A DNA stretch of 64,000 bases from contig CALDKD010000014.1 in the NCBI GenBank assembly GCA_937898885.1, forward strand, positions 1 through 64,000, in the 5' to 3' direction. Of the stretch, positions 26,402-35,179 are shown one piece after another (within the stretch, counting starts at the first letter, position 1; every line of letters starts with the position of its first letter). Source of the stretch: an uncultured Bacteroidales bacterium. Its GTDB lineage: Bacteria; Bacteroidota; Bacteroidia; Bacteroidales; Bacteroidaceae. The notes below the pieces were generated by a model that saw only the letters and a program-made list of their open reading frames with translations, was not told the DNA's origin and did no database searches. The translations under genes and the position numbers were made by a program.

Positions 26402-26767
26402 CTATTTTATGATAGTGTATCCAAACATATACTGACAGAAATGACTACAGTACCTGTCTCGGTGCAGCAGGATATTTAGCAGACTTCTGATGCCTCTGGT
26501 GTTTCTGTTCCTGATAGCAGACCTTATCGGTATCTCCCAGGACAGAGTGGCCCTATAGGGGTCACGTGTCTCTATGAAGTTGAAGGCATCTTTATTTTCC
26601 TTTCTGACTAGGGCAAATTCCTTCTCGACTTCCTTGTCGAAAAATACAGACGCTTTGTTCGGGTCTTCGAACAGCTCAACGTCCACATTGTTTCCGGCAT
26701 CTGTCGAATAGATGATGTATGAGCACAGTCTGGCGGGTGTGTTTTGGATGTTGTCTTTTTCTTTCAT
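26402..26767 (-). CDS. Hypothetical protein
   Basis: 121 residues, not recognised. The N-terminal two thirds are acidic with LCSYIIYSTDAGNNVDVELFE; the C-terminus is basic and Cys/His-containing (HRDRYCSHFCQYMF). The frame stands between the transfer region and the restriction island. The start context is unremarkable and no -7 element was found, so it may be a short real gene or chance. Confidence 0.4.
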   Translation of the reverse strand: MKEKDNIQNTPARLCSYIIYSTDAGNNVDVELFEDPNKASVFFDKEVEKEFALVRKENKDAFNFIETRDPYRATLSWEIPIRSAIRNRNTRGIRSLLNILLHRDRYCSHFCQYMFGYTIIK

Positions 26768-26932
26768 TGGATTTGGAATATTGTTGTGGTAAAGTTATGG
26801 CGGTTGTATGACAACGGCTTTTGATTTTGTCCAAAAATCTTTTGATTTAGTACGCAAGGCATAAAATGACAGTTCCGTTTTATTCAGAAAGACAAAATTT
26901 GTTCAGGAAACCTCCGATTTTATTCAGGATAC

Positions 26933-26944
26933 GAACTATAGTTC
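26933..26944. promoter_or_regulatory. Palindrome in front of XRE controller gene
   Basis: GAACTATAGTTC is a perfect 12-bp palindrome placed 24 bp upstream of the -7 element at 26968, i.e. over the expected -33 region. This is where a controller (C) protein would bind to regulate its own gene. Confidence 0.45.
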
Positions 26945-26967
26945 CGTCTGTACATAAAAAATATCAC

Positions 26968-26975
26968 TACTTTTG
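26968..26975 (+). promoter_or_regulatory. -7 element of XRE controller gene
   Basis: TACTTTTG fits TAnnTTTG and lies 19 bp before the ATG at 26995. Confidence 0.5.
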
Positions 26976-26994
26976 AAGTGTAAGAACAAAAACT

Positions 26995-27222
26995 ATGGAA
27001 CTGAACAAAAATCTTGGAACGATAATCCGCCAATTGCGCACTGATAGCAATATGACCCAAGCAGAACTTGCAGCCAAGGCCGACATCACCTGGCGCTATC
27101 TGTCCGACATTGAGTACGGCAAACGTGCCGTGTCGATAGATGTGCTAGGGAGAATAGCTGAGGTGTTTCATTTGAGACTGTCATCATTGATTTCTAGGGC
27201 TGAGAAGTTCGTACAATCCTGA
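26995..27222 (+). CDS. XRE-family regulator, probable restriction controller
   Basis: 75 residues, a single helix-turn-helix domain: LGTIIRQLRTDSNMTQAELA, then ITWRYLSDIEYGKRAVSIDVL. Size and fold equal those of C (controller) proteins of type II restriction-modification systems. It stands 289 bp before the methyltransferase gene on the same strand, and has a palindrome over its own promoter and another dyad (27348-27365) before the methyltransferase. I infer timing control of methylase and nuclease expression. A general XRE regulator is the alternative. Confidence 0.75.
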   Translation: MELNKNLGTIIRQLRTDSNMTQAELAAKADITWRYLSDIEYGKRAVSIDVLGRIAEVFHLRLSSLISRAEKFVQS

Positions 27223-27347
27223 TTGCGTAGACAAAATCGGAGAATATTACAAATAGAGTGTTTCATTCTTCGTGCTATGTTGTTGACTGAGAATTGTTCA
27301 TTCAAATAATGTTTTTTGTGTCTGCTGTGAAGCGGGCACTTTTATTT

Positions 27348-27365
27348 TTGACAAAAAATTGTCAA
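27348..27365. promoter_or_regulatory. TTGACAA/TTGTCAA dyad upstream of methyltransferase
   Basis: TTGACAA (27348-27354), AAAA, TTGTCAA (27359-27365). It lies in the 289-bp gap between the controller gene and the methyltransferase, about 70 bp upstream of the -7 element at 27436. Confidence 0.4.
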
Positions 27366-27435
27366 TTTCTGTGGGTTCTTTTTGTGTAGGAAAAAAAATA
27401 GTTTGTTTATATATTAGGTGATGAATTGTTTTATT

Positions 27436-27443
27436 TACCTTTG
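27436..27443 (+). promoter_or_regulatory. -7 element of restriction island operon
   Basis: TACCTTTG, 68 bp before the ATG at 27512. It would drive the methyltransferase and the tightly packed genes behind it. Confidence 0.5.
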
Positions 27444-27511
27444 ATTTTTCAATTATAAATAATAGGAGTTAAAACATACAGTAGATATCTGAGACAGAAG
27501 ATACGACCGAT

Positions 27512-28762
27512 ATGAATAACGATAAAATATACAACTATTGGGGACATATTGATCCTCAGAATTTGTTGAAAGAATGTGAGAAATTGGGCCTGTTGGACAA
27601 CTATTCTGCATTGACTCATTTCATCAGTAATCCTTTCTATAGTTCAAATGCTACAAAAACAGCAGCCGCGAGTTTCCTAATAGATGTTTTGTGTAAAGAA
27701 CCAGACAAGGTCAAACAGGGAACAATTGCAGAACCTTCAATGGGAGATCTTTTCTATGATTTCTATCAGGTTCCTTTCCCAGCTCCTGTTACTCCGAAGT
27801 TTACATTTATAGATTTGTTTGCCGGTATGGGCGGCTTCAGAATTGCCATGCAGTCCCAAGGCGGTAAATGCACGTTTTCTTCGGAATGGAACCAATACGC
27901 ACAGCGAACATATCTAGCTAATTTCGGCGATTTGCCTTTTGGCGATATAACCAAAGAAAGCACCAAGGCATATATTCCAGAAAAATTCGATGTACTGTGT
28001 GCTGGTTTTCCTTGTCAGCCCTTCTCTATTGCAGGAGTGTCGAAAAAGAATAGTCTTGGACGTGAAACCGGTTTTAAGGACAAAACTCAGGGGACACTGT
28101 TTTTCGATGTAGCCGACATCATCAGCCGTCATCGTCCAAAGGCCTTTTATTTGGAGAATGTCAAGAACCTGAAGTCCCATGACAAGGGCAGAACATTCAA
28201 GGTAATAGAAGAGACGTTAACTGAACTCAATTATACAATCCATGTTGAAGTGCTGGATGGAAAGACTTTCGTACCACAACACCGTGAAAGAATTATGATT
28301 GTCGGGTTTGACAATGAGGTTTTCGGCGGAAAAGAGAGATTCAACTTCCCAAAACTGGGGAGTCCTGAAAAATGTGTTGCAGATATTCTATCCAAGGATG
28401 TTGACAAAAAATACACATTGTCAGACAAACTTTGGACATACCTTCAGAACTATGCGGAGAAACATAAAGCAAAGGGAAACGGTTTCGGATACGGTTTGGC
28501 GGATTTGTCCGGAATTACGAGAACACTTAGTGCACGATATTACAAAGATGGTTCCGAAATATTGATTCCTCAGGGGCCGGGTGTAAATCCGAGAAGGCTT
28601 ACTCCCCGTGAGTGTGCAAGACTGATGGGTTATCCTGATGATTATATCATTGATAAGGTTTCTGAAGTTCAAGCTTACAGACAGTGTGGCAATTCTGTCA
28701 TAGTACCTTTAATCACAGCTGTCTCAGCAGAATTGATTAAATCAATAGAGAAGAAGTTATGA
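27512..28762 (+). CDS. DNA (cytosine-5) methyltransferase, EcoRII/Dcm type
   Basis: 416 residues. The C5-methyltransferase motifs are all present: I FIDLFAGMGGF (99-109), IV GFPCQPFS with catalytic Cys168, VI ENVKN (215-219), VIII QHRER (256-260) and X CGNSV near the end. A ~95-residue extension before motif I is a feature of M.EcoRII and Dcm. Together with the EcoRII-type nuclease next door and a Vsr gene downstream, the likely target is CCWGG, methylated at the inner C; this is inference. The ATGA overlap with the nuclease gene links their translation. Confidence 0.93.
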   Translation: MNNDKIYNYWGHIDPQNLLKECEKLGLLDNYSALTHFISNPFYSSNATKTAAASFLIDVLCKEPDKVKQGTIAEPSMGDLFYDFYQVPFPAPVTPKFTFIDLFAGMGGFRIAMQSQGGKCTFSSEWNQYAQRTYLANFGDLPFGDITKESTKAYIPEKFDVLCAGFPCQPFSIAGVSKKNSLGRETGFKDKTQGTLFFDVADIISRHRPKAFYLENVKNLKSHDKGRTFKVIEETLTELNYTIHVEVLDGKTFVPQHRERIMIVGFDNEVFGGKERFNFPKLGSPEKCVADILSKDVDKKYTLSDKLWTYLQNYAEKHKAKGNGFGYGLADLSGITRTLSARYYKDGSEILIPQGPGVNPRRLTPRECARLMGYPDDYIIDKVSEVQAYRQCGNSVIVPLITAVSAELIKSIEKKL

Positions 28763-29931
28763 CAGATACTTTTGATCTGGCAGTTGCCCAAGTTAATGAA
28801 GCGAAGCTGTCTTTCTGTCGTTTTATTACCGCAAATGATGTTAGTCTGACGGGACATCAGTGCGGTTTCTATGTTCCAAAGGAAGCCCAGTCTCTTCTTT
28901 TTGATGTTCCCGGTGAAAAAGGAAGCAATAAGGACAAACTGGTAAAAATCAGATGGCAGGATTCATTTGAAACAGACAGCCGATTCATCTATTATGGAAC
29001 CGGGTCCAGAAATGAATATAGGATCACACGATTCGGACACGGCTTTCCATTTATATCCAGTGAATATATTGGAAGTCTTCTCATCATATGTAAACATGGG
29101 GACACAGAGTACTCTGGAATCGTTTTGGATCATGATGAAGACATTGATGAGTTCTTCTCTTTGTTCAATCTTTCTCCGGAAAAGACAAATCATCTGATTA
29201 ATAAAGATGTCCTGGCATCCCCAGACGAGCGCCTAGATGGTTTGTTCCGCCAAGTGGTTGATGCATGCCAGACATTTCCTGATACAAGAATGATGTCTGG
29301 TCTTGCCAGCAATCTGTACAATGGAAACTATTTATGGACAGACGATAAAGTGAGAGCCAATCCGGACAATACACTTCTTAGTTGGATTGATACGGAATAC
29401 AAGTTGTTCCACTACTTTGAAGAGAGATTCTATAAGCCGATTTACACTTCTCCTTTTCAGGATTGTCAATCGTTGATAGATTTTTCAAACGAAATATTGA
29501 ATCGTCGAAAATCGAGAGCAGGGAAGTCATTGGAGCATCATCTGGCCAGAATTTTCACGATTTCCGCTCTTAAGTTTGATGAACAGAAGGTTACTGAGGA
29601 TAACAAAAAACCTGATTTTATATTCCCTGGTATTGCAGAGTACCGGAATTTCGCATTTCCAGCTGACGACTTGGTGTTCTTGGGAGCAAAAACCACATGT
29701 AAGGATCGCTGGAGACAAGTCCTTAATGAAGCAGACAGAATTGACACGAAATATTTGTTTACGCTTCAGCAGGGTGTATCATCCAATCAGCTGATTGAAA
29801 TGAAACATGAAAATCTGGTTCTGGTTGTTCCGGAAGCGAACAGGAATTGTTTTGATCCTGCTTTTCGTGATGACTTGTTTTCATTGAAACAGTTCATCAA
29901 TATGGTCAAGGTTAAGCAAAGCGTACTATAG
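28759..29931 (+). CDS. EcoRII-type type II restriction endonuclease
   Basis: 390 residues. The C-terminal catalytic domain has the EcoRII pattern: SRAGKSLEHHLARIF with Glu259, then NKKPDFIFPG with Asp286, then LGAKTTCKDRWRQVLNEADR with Lys311 and Lys315, then LFTLQQGVS. The N-terminal ~170 residues (TGHQCGFYVPK early on) correspond to the EcoRII-N effector domain. EcoRII is a type IIE enzyme that needs two CCWGG sites, one as allosteric effector. It overlaps the methyltransferase by four bases and is followed two bases later by the MORC-like ATPase gene. Confidence 0.88.
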   Translation: MTDTFDLAVAQVNEAKLSFCRFITANDVSLTGHQCGFYVPKEAQSLLFDVPGEKGSNKDKLVKIRWQDSFETDSRFIYYGTGSRNEYRITRFGHGFPFISSEYIGSLLIICKHGDTEYSGIVLDHDEDIDEFFSLFNLSPEKTNHLINKDVLASPDERLDGLFRQVVDACQTFPDTRMMSGLASNLYNGNYLWTDDKVRANPDNTLLSWIDTEYKLFHYFEERFYKPIYTSPFQDCQSLIDFSNEILNRRKSRAGKSLEHHLARIFTISALKFDEQKVTEDNKKPDFIFPGIAEYRNFAFPADDLVFLGAKTTCKDRWRQVLNEADRIDTKYLFTLQQGVSSNQLIEMKHENLVLVVPEANRNCFDPAFRDDLFSLKQFINMVKVKQSVL

Positions 29932-29933
29932 AT

Positions 29934-31427
29934 ATGCCTATATTAATTGAAAATACGCCTGAAGCTGGAAGTCTTGTTGGTTCCATGCGTTCAATGGGAT
30001 ACACATTTGAATCGGCTGTAGCAGACATTATTGATAACAGCGTCACTGCAGGGAGCTCTGAAATAAGAGTCTTTTTTCCGTCCGATCCTTCACATTGTTA
30101 TGTGGCAATTCTGGATAACGGTTGCGGTATGACACGCGATGAACTGCATATTGCCATGAGGTATGGAAGTCGTGCCAGGGAGGAATCCAGACGTGATAAT
30201 GATCTGGGAAGATTCGGCCTTGGTATGAAAGCAGCTTCATTGTCCCAGTGTAGAGTGATGACTGTAATCAGTAAGAAAGACGGACATACTTCAGCTTTTC
30301 AGTGGGACTACAACAAAATTAAAGGACAGAGCAAATGGCTGATGGTCGAATACCAGTTGGAAGAATTGAAAGCTTTGCCCCATCTGGATGAACTTCAGCA
30401 GTTCAAGACTGGAACGCTGGTTGTGTGGCAAGATTTTGATGTCATCAACAAGTCAAGCAATGGCCAAGTATTTACCACTCTGACAGAATATAAGGGTAAG
30501 ATGATTGACTATGTTGGTCTGATATTCCACCGTTTTATCAGCGCTAAGAAATCAGAAAGGATTGATTTCTACATCAACAAGCATAAAGTCGAGGCTCTGG
30601 ATCCATTTCTGGAATCGCATCCAAAAACTACGGCAAGAAAAGAAATTGATCTTGAGGTCAAAGACAAGGATGGAATAGAACGCCATATCAAGGCACAACC
30701 TTTCATTTTGCCTTATATAAAAGACCTGTCTGAGAAAGATATTTGGAAGTCAGGAGGTATTGATAGAGCACTTCAAGGTTATTATATCTATCGTAACAAC
30801 AGGCTTATCATTTGGGGCAAATGGTTTGGGCAACCACGAGGTGAACTGACCAAGAATGCCAGGATACGGGTTGACATTCCCAATACGTTGGATGATATGT
30901 GGGGTATTGATGTAAAAAAACAAAATGCGACAATTCCTCCTGTCATTAAAAACCAACTTCGAAGAGCAGTCGAGGAGACGATGAATATTGCCGTCCGGCA
31001 GCAGACTCATAGAGGCAGAAAGGAGAATCCGGATGAAAGGATTAGTTTTATCTGGAATCGAATTCAAAGCAGGGAAAATCATTTCTATTATGAAATCAAT
31101 AAAGAATCGGAGATATACAAACTGGTTCGCAGTAAAATAGACGATCAGGCGTTTTCATATGTAGAAATGCTGTTGGAGGAGCTGGAACAAAATCTGCCGC
31201 TTCATCAGATGTACTTGGATAAGTCAAATAATGTTGTTGATGAAAAGGAAGTAGATGACAGAATGGGAGAACTGCTTCAGAAAGCCATCATGATAATTGA
31301 TTCAATGTGCTCTATTAACGGAAAATCCGCAGAAGAGACGATAGGTATTCTGTTGAATTCAGAAGAGATTTTCATGAGTAATGAAGAACTTAGAGTAAAA
31401 CTGTATAACCACTACGGAATATGCTAG
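29934..31427 (+). CDS. MORC/MutL-like GHKL ATPase of restriction island
   Basis: 497 residues. The GHKL ATPase fold is clear: ADIIDNSVTAG with Asn35 (motif I), LDNGCGM at 60-66 (motif II) and LGRFGLGMKAAS at 91-102 (motif III). A transducer-like region follows, and the C-terminal 150 residues are helical. Prokaryotic MORC-type ATPases adjoin restriction genes and superfamily 2 helicases (Iyer, Abhiman and Aravind described this context), where they are thought to clamp or remodel DNA. It overlaps the Z1 gene by seven bases. Confidence 0.85.
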   Translation: MPILIENTPEAGSLVGSMRSMGYTFESAVADIIDNSVTAGSSEIRVFFPSDPSHCYVAILDNGCGMTRDELHIAMRYGSRAREESRRDNDLGRFGLGMKAASLSQCRVMTVISKKDGHTSAFQWDYNKIKGQSKWLMVEYQLEELKALPHLDELQQFKTGTLVVWQDFDVINKSSNGQVFTTLTEYKGKMIDYVGLIFHRFISAKKSERIDFYINKHKVEALDPFLESHPKTTARKEIDLEVKDKDGIERHIKAQPFILPYIKDLSEKDIWKSGGIDRALQGYYIYRNNRLIIWGKWFGQPRGELTKNARIRVDIPNTLDDMWGIDVKKQNATIPPVIKNQLRRAVEETMNIAVRQQTHRGRKENPDERISFIWNRIQSRENHFYYEINKESEIYKLVRSKIDDQAFSYVEMLLEELEQNLPLHQMYLDKSNNVVDEKEVDDRMGELLQKAIMIIDSMCSINGKSAEETIGILLNSEEIFMSNEELRVKLYNHYGIC

Positions 31428-34270
31428 ATCAGTTATTGTTTGACAATATTCTGTCTTCTGTCAAATTGAAGATTGACATGAAGAAACTGCTGGGCGAGGT
31501 AATTACAGAAGACCAGATTGATGGAATAATTGATTCCGTTCTGGATGGCTTTGCCATTTCTCTTGAAAATAGTGAAAGAGAGAAAATGCGTACTTCAATT
31601 GAGTATTTCACTCAAATCAAACATACTGAAGACTCTGCAATCTTTGATGATTATGGTGCTCCTCGAGATTGGTACAGTAAGAAAGAGGACAAAAACGGCT
31701 GGTTTTGGACAAGATATAAAGATTATTTGAGAAGGTCCGGGGACCTTGATCCTGTCAGCATCAACAAATTGGAAAATGAAACTCTGATCAAGTTGATGAA
31801 TTGCATTGGCGATCCTAAAGAAAAAACTGTCGGAAAGAGTTTGAGGAGAGGTCTTGTGATTGGTGATGTCCAATCAGGTAAGACTGCCACTTATACCGGT
31901 TTGATCTGCAAGGCAGCTGATGCTGGTTACAAAGTGGTGATTCTGCTGACTGGAATAACGGAAACACTACGCCAACAGACTCAGGAACGCATAGAGGAAG
32001 GCATTCTCGGTTATACTATCCGTTCCTATGGAAAAGGAAAGAACAAGCACAAATCTTCAACAAGGGTTGGAGTTGGCTTGGATAATATGGTATTACGGGC
32101 ATCTGCCTTCACTTCATATGAGGACGATTTCAAAGGTGATGTGGATCAGGTTACGATGTCGCTGAAATCGCATGATTCGCTGGTGATGTTTGTTGTAAAA
32201 AAGAATGTTTCCGTACTGAATAAACTGTACAAATGGCTTGTTGATTACAATAAGGACATGTTGGATGATTTGATTCATGCACCAATGCTTCTGATTGATG
32301 ACGAGGCGGACAACGCTTCTGTTAACACAAGTAAGGATAAACTGGACCCGACGAAGACGAATAAGGCGATAAGACAGATTTGCGATTCTTTTTCAAATGC
32401 TACGTATGTCGGTTTTACAGCAACTCCTTTTGCCAACGTGTTTATAGATCCTGATACGACAGAAGAAATGAAAAATGCTGATTTGTTTCCAGCTCATTTC
32501 ATATATGTACTGCCGACTCCGTCTTCATACATAGGAGCACAGAAGATATTCTATCCAGGTGGATTGTATTACAACAATGTCAAATTCATTAAGGATATTG
32601 TAGAACCTTCACGTGAAGAGTTGAAAGATGATCCATGCAAGGATTCGCGTCCTTTGTATTACAAACATACCAAGTCATGGTATGGTGAGCTTCCTGATTC
32701 ATTAAAAGATTCAATCCGTTGTTTCTATCTGGTGAATGTCATCAGGGATTTGAGAGGTGACGTTTCTCAGGCTAGGACTATGATGATAAACATTTCCAGA
32801 TTTGTTAATGTTCACCGCCATATCCAGGAATGGGTCCAGAGACTGTACTCAGACGATCTTGACGAGATAAGGACTAATTTCGATGACCAATATGAACTCA
32901 ATGCAGGCAATCATCTCTTTGATTCATTGTCAGCACTATTCGACAAACACTATTCACACTGTGGTATACCAAAGGAGAAGGTACTGGAGAAGACTACGCT
33001 TTTTGCTGCAATTGAACCTATACAGGTTTTGATTGTCAACAGTAAAAAGGATTCCGGAAAGCTTGATTATAAGGCTAACCCATCTTTGCGCGCCATTGCT
33101 GTGGGAGGTTTGTCCCTGTCTCGCGGTTTGACATTGAAAGGCTTGATTACCAGCTATTTTTATAGAAATACTGCTACTTTTGACGTTCTCATGCAGATGG
33201 GACGCTGGTTTGGCTACCGTTCAGGATACGAAGATATCTTCCAGATATGGACCAGTCACGAAAGTGCAGAATGGTATATGGATATCTCAATAGCAACGGA
33301 GGAACTTAAAGATGATATCCACAAGATGTTTGAAGACAAGATGACTCCAAATGAGTTTGGTATCAAGGTTAGAGATATAAGTTCGGATTTGCAGATTACT
33401 TCATACAACAAGATGCGCAACTCGTTCCTCCATACTGAAACTGTAGTTTTTTGGGGCGGATTGTTTGAAACTCCTTACGCTAATCTGACAGTCCAAAATA
33501 ACTTTGATAATCTGGCTGTTACTAAACGCTTTCTCCAGAACTTGGAGAACGATGGCATTTCTAAGACACAGAATCTTGATTACGGTACTATAAGATTTAA
33601 GGATGTACCATGTGCTTATGTTTCAAATTTCATTTCTGATATCAAGGTTTCATTGAAGAATATTAAATTCGATACTGAGCATATTCTTGAATTCATATCA
33701 GATGAAAGTGAAGGAGCATTGAAGAAATGGGACGTATGTGTCTTTGCCGGTGATTCAAAGATTCCATATATGTTGACCGATGACATTTCAATACATCCTA
33801 TGATGCGTACTCTTCATCTTAAGGGAAACCATATAGCATTCACAAATAAAGCTGTCTTGGGTAGTCCTTCAGATGGAAAATTTTGTATAGATACAGATAC
33901 TATAAAGGATGCCCAAAGAGCATATGTTGAACAAGAGGGGAAGGAACCCGAAAACACGTATCCGGGAATTACATGGTTCAAATATGTTGATGTTGAGCAT
34001 AGACATCCGTGCTTAATGGTTTACCTCGTGATGCCAACTGATGTTGATCCGAATAAAATTGACAGGAACAATCCAAGGGAACTGGAAAAGATCAAGGAAA
34101 GGCTGTTGGATTACAAAGAGCAGCTTGGGAAAGAGCCTATGGTTGCATTCGGGGTCGGATTCCCAAATAGCGGAAACCGTTCTACATCCTCTAAGGTCTA
34201 TAAGATCAATAAAGTCTATTATAAACAACTGCTGGAGGAATCCGGTGAAGAAGATGGTGATATAGAATGA
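31421..34270 (+). CDS. Z1-domain superfamily 2 helicase-like ATPase
   Basis: 949 residues. Walker A is GDVQSGKT (148-155), Walker B LLIDDEAD (290-297), motif III-like GFTATPFAN, and motif VI-like QMGRWFGYR. The segment SRGLTLKGL upstream of motif VI is characteristic of the Z1 domain. C-terminal ~250 residues are unrecognised. Family members occur in defence islands with MORC ATPases, DUF4420 nucleases and AIPR proteins. It overlaps the downstream gene by ATGA. I infer a DNA-translocating or remodelling motor acting with the GHKL ATPase. Confidence 0.87.
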   Translation: MLDQLLFDNILSSVKLKIDMKKLLGEVITEDQIDGIIDSVLDGFAISLENSEREKMRTSIEYFTQIKHTEDSAIFDDYGAPRDWYSKKEDKNGWFWTRYKDYLRRSGDLDPVSINKLENETLIKLMNCIGDPKEKTVGKSLRRGLVIGDVQSGKTATYTGLICKAADAGYKVVILLTGITETLRQQTQERIEEGILGYTIRSYGKGKNKHKSSTRVGVGLDNMVLRASAFTSYEDDFKGDVDQVTMSLKSHDSLVMFVVKKNVSVLNKLYKWLVDYNKDMLDDLIHAPMLLIDDEADNASVNTSKDKLDPTKTNKAIRQICDSFSNATYVGFTATPFANVFIDPDTTEEMKNADLFPAHFIYVLPTPSSYIGAQKIFYPGGLYYNNVKFIKDIVEPSREELKDDPCKDSRPLYYKHTKSWYGELPDSLKDSIRCFYLVNVIRDLRGDVSQARTMMINISRFVNVHRHIQEWVQRLYSDDLDEIRTNFDDQYELNAGNHLFDSLSALFDKHYSHCGIPKEKVLEKTTLFAAIEPIQVLIVNSKKDSGKLDYKANPSLRAIAVGGLSLSRGLTLKGLITSYFYRNTATFDVLMQMGRWFGYRSGYEDIFQIWTSHESAEWYMDISIATEELKDDIHKMFEDKMTPNEFGIKVRDISSDLQITSYNKMRNSFLHTETVVFWGGLFETPYANLTVQNNFDNLAVTKRFLQNLENDGISKTQNLDYGTIRFKDVPCAYVSNFISDIKVSLKNIKFDTEHILEFISDESEGALKKWDVCVFAGDSKIPYMLTDDISIHPMMRTLHLKGNHIAFTNKAVLGSPSDGKFCIDTDTIKDAQRAYVEQEGKEPENTYPGITWFKYVDVEHRHPCLMVYLVMPTDVDPNKIDRNNPRELEKIKERLLDYKEQLGKEPMVAFGVGFPNSGNRSTSSKVYKINKVYYKQLLEESGEEDGDIE

Positions 34271-35178
34271 AATCAATTAAAGAACTTTTCACACAGGACT
34301 TTGCTCCGGGGTGTTTCATATTGATTGATATGGAACATCCACTGAAATTGTATGTGGGAGCAGACGATGATGGCAATTATGCACTGGAGTACAGAGGTGC
34401 CTTCAAACCATCGGCAATCAAATCTTCCAGCATTATTGGAATAAAGCACTATACAAAGAGCGGACTTAACTGTTTCGTCATTTCATTGCTTGATCACTCT
34501 ATGCTTGATACATTCAGTATATTTATAGGTGATCTTGTAGAGGAGACACGCAAATCGTGTGATGACAAAAACGGTTACCAGTTAATTACGAACCGGTACT
34601 ATGCATGGCGGAAAATGTTCTTTCAGAAGAGGCGTCTTTTGGATGAAAAGGAAATAATGGGGCTCATAGGGGAACTGCTATTCCTGAAAGAGCAAATCAT
34701 TCCTTTGTGTGGTAATGCACGTGCTCTATCAGCCTGGAGCGGTCAGGAAAAAACGAAGAAGGACTTCTCCGTGGATCAGACTTGGTATGAGGTGAAGACA
34801 ATCAATTATGGGAAGGATTCTGTTAGAATTTCATCCATAGAACAGCTTGACAGCCAGGTCGACGGTCATCTTGTAGTATATCATCTTGAGCGTATGAGTC
34901 AGGTATTTGATGGGATACGTCTAAATTCACTTTGTAGGACAATTCTTTCCATGCTGACAAGCATTGAAACCAAAGACCTGTTTTTGGAGAAACTTGCCAA
35001 TGCCGGCTTTTCATTTGAAAGCGATTATGATGAATACGTGTACGAAGTCAAAGCCATGGAACAGTATTCAGTTGGTTCGGATTTTCCAAAACTTTCAAAA
35101 CATATGATTCCGGATGGAATATCCAAGGTACAATATGATCTGCTGATTGCCACAATCACCCAATTTAAAGAAAACTGA
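34267..35178 (+). CDS. PD-(D/E)XK motif protein (DUF4420)
   Basis: 303 residues. The nuclease signature is Glu136 in GLIGELLFL, Asp166 in KKDFSVD and Glu175-x-Lys177 in WYEVKT, spaced as in the DUF4420 branch of PD-(D/E)XK proteins. The first 100 residues are beta-rich and may form a recognition domain. It lies between the Z1 motor and the AIPR protein, with an ATGA overlap upstream and one base to the AIPR start. It is probably the nuclease of the four-gene set. Confidence 0.85.
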   Translation: MKSIKELFTQDFAPGCFILIDMEHPLKLYVGADDDGNYALEYRGAFKPSAIKSSSIIGIKHYTKSGLNCFVISLLDHSMLDTFSIFIGDLVEETRKSCDDKNGYQLITNRYYAWRKMFFQKRRLLDEKEIMGLIGELLFLKEQIIPLCGNARALSAWSGQEKTKKDFSVDQTWYEVKTINYGKDSVRISSIEQLDSQVDGHLVVYHLERMSQVFDGIRLNSLCRTILSMLTSIETKDLFLEKLANAGFSFESDYDEYVYEVKAMEQYSVGSDFPKLSKHMIPDGISKVQYDLLIATITQFKEN

Positions 35179-35179
35179 T

